A stretch of DNA of 64,000 nt from Liolophura sinensis (taxonomy: Eukaryota; Mollusca; Polyplacophora; Chitonida; Chitonidae): NCBI RefSeq assembly GCF_032854445.1, contig NC_088303.1:32187501-32251500 (forward strand), in the 5' to 3' direction. Shown here piece by piece: positions 61,155 to 64,000 of the stretch (position 1 is the stretch's first letter; each line of letters starts with the position of its first letter). A program made the position numbers and the translations under genes. The notes beneath the pieces were generated by a model that was not told the origin of the DNA, did no database searches, and saw only the letters and a program-made list of their open reading frames with translations.

Positions 61155-61320
61155 CTCTGTTATCAGGGCTTATCTCCCTCTAACAGCTTTATCCACTGTT
61201 AATAGCCGTCTCTCATTAGCCCCAGCCCGACCGACCCTGGTTTCCAGGCCCCACCGTGACGGCCTCAAACACTCAATCTTACATTAGTTGGACAGCCGGT
61301 GTAAGGGCTTATCAAAAACA
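61155..61320. promoter_or_regulatory. Possible distal element with GATA-type sites
   Basis: TTATC (GATAA on the other strand) occurs at 61160, 61170, 61189 and 61309 in non-repetitive, moderately GC-rich sequence. This lies within a longer GC-elevated zone from about 60.6 to 61.45 kb. No ORF of note. The element call rests on site density only. Confidence 0.15.
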
Positions 61321-62814
61321 GGTGGTATGTAACCGGTGGGGATGCGGCTTAGACATCTCATGTACATGTACCGTAATAAGTGAAGGGGAGGGGTGACCGT
61401 GGCGTGGGGGTAATGAGGGGATGGGTAGTCTCTGTGGTCAGACAACATCAAACATGTTATCAACTTACATCACCGCCATTACGATGATATGCACGCTGAC
61501 AAGCATGCGCGCCAAACTAATCAAGCAAATGTCCTTCAAGCCCACTTATCAAATCAGTTTGCATTCTTAAAGAAATTAGTGTACGCGTCCAATAAATTGT
61601 TATATATCCTCTATCTTATATAGTTGTACATATATGTGCGACGTACTTACATGAATATTACACTGTGCATTTGACATGGAAAATAAAAGATGTTTTGTAG
61701 TAATTTTTCGTTTCGTAATTTTCATTTTTTCTGTTTTTTTTTTTAAATTTAGGGTAAAATGTCATGAGAATGATATTTGTCATTGGTCAGCTTTAGTAGC
61801 ACGTGCATGCCTCTAGTCAAACAGTAGAAGCCGCTATCTTGCAACAATATGGTTGCAGCATTTCCGTACAGCCATGTCCATTCATTCATTTCTCCCACCA
61901 TACGCATAATGCCGGACGCCGTCGTTTAAGTGAAATATCCTTGAGTACGGCGTAATAAGTAATCAAGTAAATCAATTCATTCATTTATTCATTCATGTGT
62001 CCATTCCTCAGAATAAGCCACCTCTCAATAAAGCCATTTTTAATAACGAAGATTCCAGAAATTATAGTTCTTTTGTCTAACACCATTTTAAAAATATGTA
62101 GGAATTTTTATCACAAATTTGCAGGAAATAGCACATCAGAAACTTTACTGTGGTTAGCTCATCGTAACGTAACAAACTGCCCTTATCCTTGCAATGGGGT
62201 ATTTCCCAAGAATGAGTGTCAAGCTGCAAAACACCTAATGTTTTTGTTTACGCACATCATTATTTCATTTACATCCTCGCATTACCGATTCTCGCAAGTG
62301 CCGATTAAATATTTATTTCAACACAGACATGGAAGAATGCTTTTTTTTATTCTATTTTTTTTTCGAAAAAAAAATAATAATTTGTATGTTCACATTGACT
62401 TGGCTCAGCGTTTTTCTCCTCAATATCACCCTGACAGTTCAGCTCGTCATTGTTTGATCCGCGAGAGGACGACAAACTGACGTGCTGGGAAAGGAACAGC
62501 GTGTCGATTTCAGCCGGCGGGAAATGTCTCGTGCTCTGATTGATGGGGCGAGCATCTTAACACCAGTGTTCAGGTCTGTTTAATGGTTCAATTGAGCAAA
62601 ATGATTGGTGTAATAAGGTATAAATCACGCGTAATAACTATAACCACGGAATGATAGTCGACACGCTAATATAATATACAAAACAAAGTATTTGCTTGTC
62701 TCGTGTCGGGTAGAGAGACAGATGTCAGGGGTGCACGCACTGTGTGCTGTCTTACCCGGAGAAAAACAAGACCGGCCTTATCATTATACAGAAGCTAGGT
62801 ATGGCACGACATCA
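61321..62814. other. Intergenic apart from a SINE tail; no supported gene
   Basis: A 161-codon plus-strand frame (61995-62480) begins in the SINE tail and crosses poly-T/poly-A runs. No domain is seen; one ORF of this length is expected by chance in AT-rich DNA of this size. Confidence 0.5.
61888..61980 (+). mobile_element. SINE family A tail fragment
   Basis: TCTCCCACCATACGCATAAT, GCCGTCGTTTAAGTGAAATA and CCTTGAGTACGGCGTAATAA. Confidence 0.78.
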
Positions 62815-63110
62815 GTGCTTACGTATTAAACGTTACTCAATTGTTAAATGTTATAGGCAAGTATTAGACGTAAACTTTGTTCAAGTGTTAAACGGAACTC
62901 AAGTTTGTTTTACCTTATACAAAAGTATTAAACGTTTCTCAAATTTCAAACGTCATAGGCAAGTATTAAACACAAACGCTGTTCAAGTATTAAACGTTAC
63001 TAAAGTGTTGAACATTTTAGGCAAGTATTAAACGTTACGGGTATATTTCCGTAAGCAAATATTAAACATAAGTATTTAACGTACTGCAAGTATTCAACTT
63101 TATTCTCAAT
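62815..63110. repeat. Degenerate ~19-bp repeat (AAGTATTAAACGTTACTC-like)
   Basis: Many variants of CAAGTATTAAACGTTAC, spaced by about 19 bp or its multiples. Similar motifs (AATAAACATTACGCAAGTAT) reappear at 63.39-63.42 kb just after a SINE copy, suggesting the tract once extended further. Confidence 0.7.
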
Positions 63111-63289
63111 TCTTGTCACGCCTAGCTGACAGTAAGCGATCAATGCCGCACGTGTGGCCGTTTGCGATATCTGTCATTCGTTGAAGACCACTTGTCTAAC
63201 ACCAATATGGTGGAAGTGTCCGTAGGTAATATGTGGGAAAGTTCGTCAATAAATTGCCAAAGTTCGATGGTTTACAGCCTCTGCTATTC

Positions 63290-63385
63290 TGGTTTCTTCA
63301 ATTCATAAGTATGACAACCGTCGTGTAAGTTATAATATTCTGGAGTATGGAGGTAAACAAGAAATAAATAAATAAATAAATACAT
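63290..63385 (+). mobile_element. SINE family A tail fragment
   Basis: Degenerate body (GACAACCGTCGTGTAAGTTA, ATTCTGGAGTATGGAGG) ending in a clear (AAAT)n tail. Confidence 0.65.
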
Positions 63386-63420
63386 AAATAAGTAATAAAC
63401 ATTACGCAAGTATCAAACTT

Positions 63421-64000
63421 ACTATAAATTTGAATAATATAATTATGTCGACCTAAATAATGCCCATATAATTTTTGGCAAGTAAATCCGCACAAGTTTA
63501 TGTTGACATTTTTTTACATTGACGTTTTTAGCCATTGTCGCTGACAGCAGCATACAAGATGTTACTCCAGAAGTTCCGTTATCTTAACGGTGAAGGTTAT
63601 CACCGTGGAACATCTACTATCTGACAAAGCCGTTAGAATGTGTGAACAGCGCGCCGGGGCCTTAGTAAGCCGTCTTCTTCCGTGTAAGTGAGTGACTATA
63701 CATATAGGCGATATCCCAGCCTAATCTGAAAGCATGAAATCGACAAGCCGAATGATGTGAAATCCACAACCCGGTGTATCTTTCCGTGCTGGGAGGGGTG
63801 CGTTTTGCTTGTCAGTTTGCGCGATCGGAGCGCACGATAAGCTGCCGCCGGTCTGATGTGTACGCGCGGCTGCCCGCCTTCACCTCACTCTCCCGCGGCA
63901 GGTTAGGGGCGATCGGAGAGATTTCCCCTCAGTCCCTTGTCTTTATCCCAACCGAAGGGGTCCACCACCATGACCCTACCCGTCCAATAGAAGCGTTGAT
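63421..64000. other. Window edge, GC-rich from about 63.64 kb
   Basis: CpG density rises toward the edge (63.64-64.0 kb). This may belong to a regulatory element or to a gene outside the window; no exon can be supported. Confidence 0.4.

Noticed and set aside
61995-62480. 161-codon plus-strand ORF
   Set aside because: Begins in a SINE tail and passes through homopolymers; the length is within chance expectation for AT-rich DNA.
63970-63990. ATG in a strong context (CCACCATGA) near the window end
   Set aside because: An in-frame TAG follows after six codons.

Overview
The window is animal genomic DNA, most likely from a mollusc and at least from a lophotrochozoan. Genes have introns, intergenic DNA is AT-rich, and there are more than twenty copies of a tRNA-derived SINE with an AATA-rich tail. 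From memory, this SINE type and a second tRNA-derived family (copies at 18.9 and 20.6 kb) are typical of molluscan genomes. No database search was possible, so the species is not determined.

I can support only one protein-coding gene: an Iroquois-class (Irx) TALE homeobox gene on the minus strand. Four coding exons are at 45238-45417, 34899-35005, 31911-32272 and 24789-25243. Their splice sites and phases fit exactly and give a 367-residue protein. It has a Tyr/Pro/Gly-rich N-terminus, a YDLKDTP block, a TALE homeodomain, an acidic stretch, a Ser/Thr-Pro-rich C-terminal region and a late [10 protein letters not shown] block. The introns are about 10.2, 2.6 and 6.7 kb.

Layout. 0-24.8 kb is the 3' flank of irx. 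It is gene-poor and carries a 46-bp minisatellite (3.9 kb), a 1.8-kb array of 22-bp units with higher-order structure (6.7-8.5 kb), a 31/125-bp repeat (14.5-15.1 kb), SINE copies, and a mobile-element cluster at 18.5-20.9 kb. 24.8-45.4 kb is the irx transcription unit; its introns hold SINEs, a MITE, a 55-bp array, a 21-22-bp minisatellite touching the exon 2 splice donor, and several stretches that look regulatory. 45.4-64 kb is the 5' flank. It has a CpG-rich promoter candidate near 46.1 kb, a 1.7-kb array of 64-bp units (50.8-52.6 kb), a long TA microsatellite, a 45-bp array (55.6-56.0 kb), more SINEs, a MITE and possible distal regulatory elements.

A single developmental regulator in a repeat-rich gene desert fits the known pattern of Irx loci, in which long-range enhancers lie in introns and flanks. 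The points most worth checking are the altered homeodomain N-terminal arm beside an unaltered recognition helix, an exon-1-like GC-rich ORF inside intron 1, the homeodomain-site cluster at 42.3-42.6 kb, and the nested structure of the tandem arrays.
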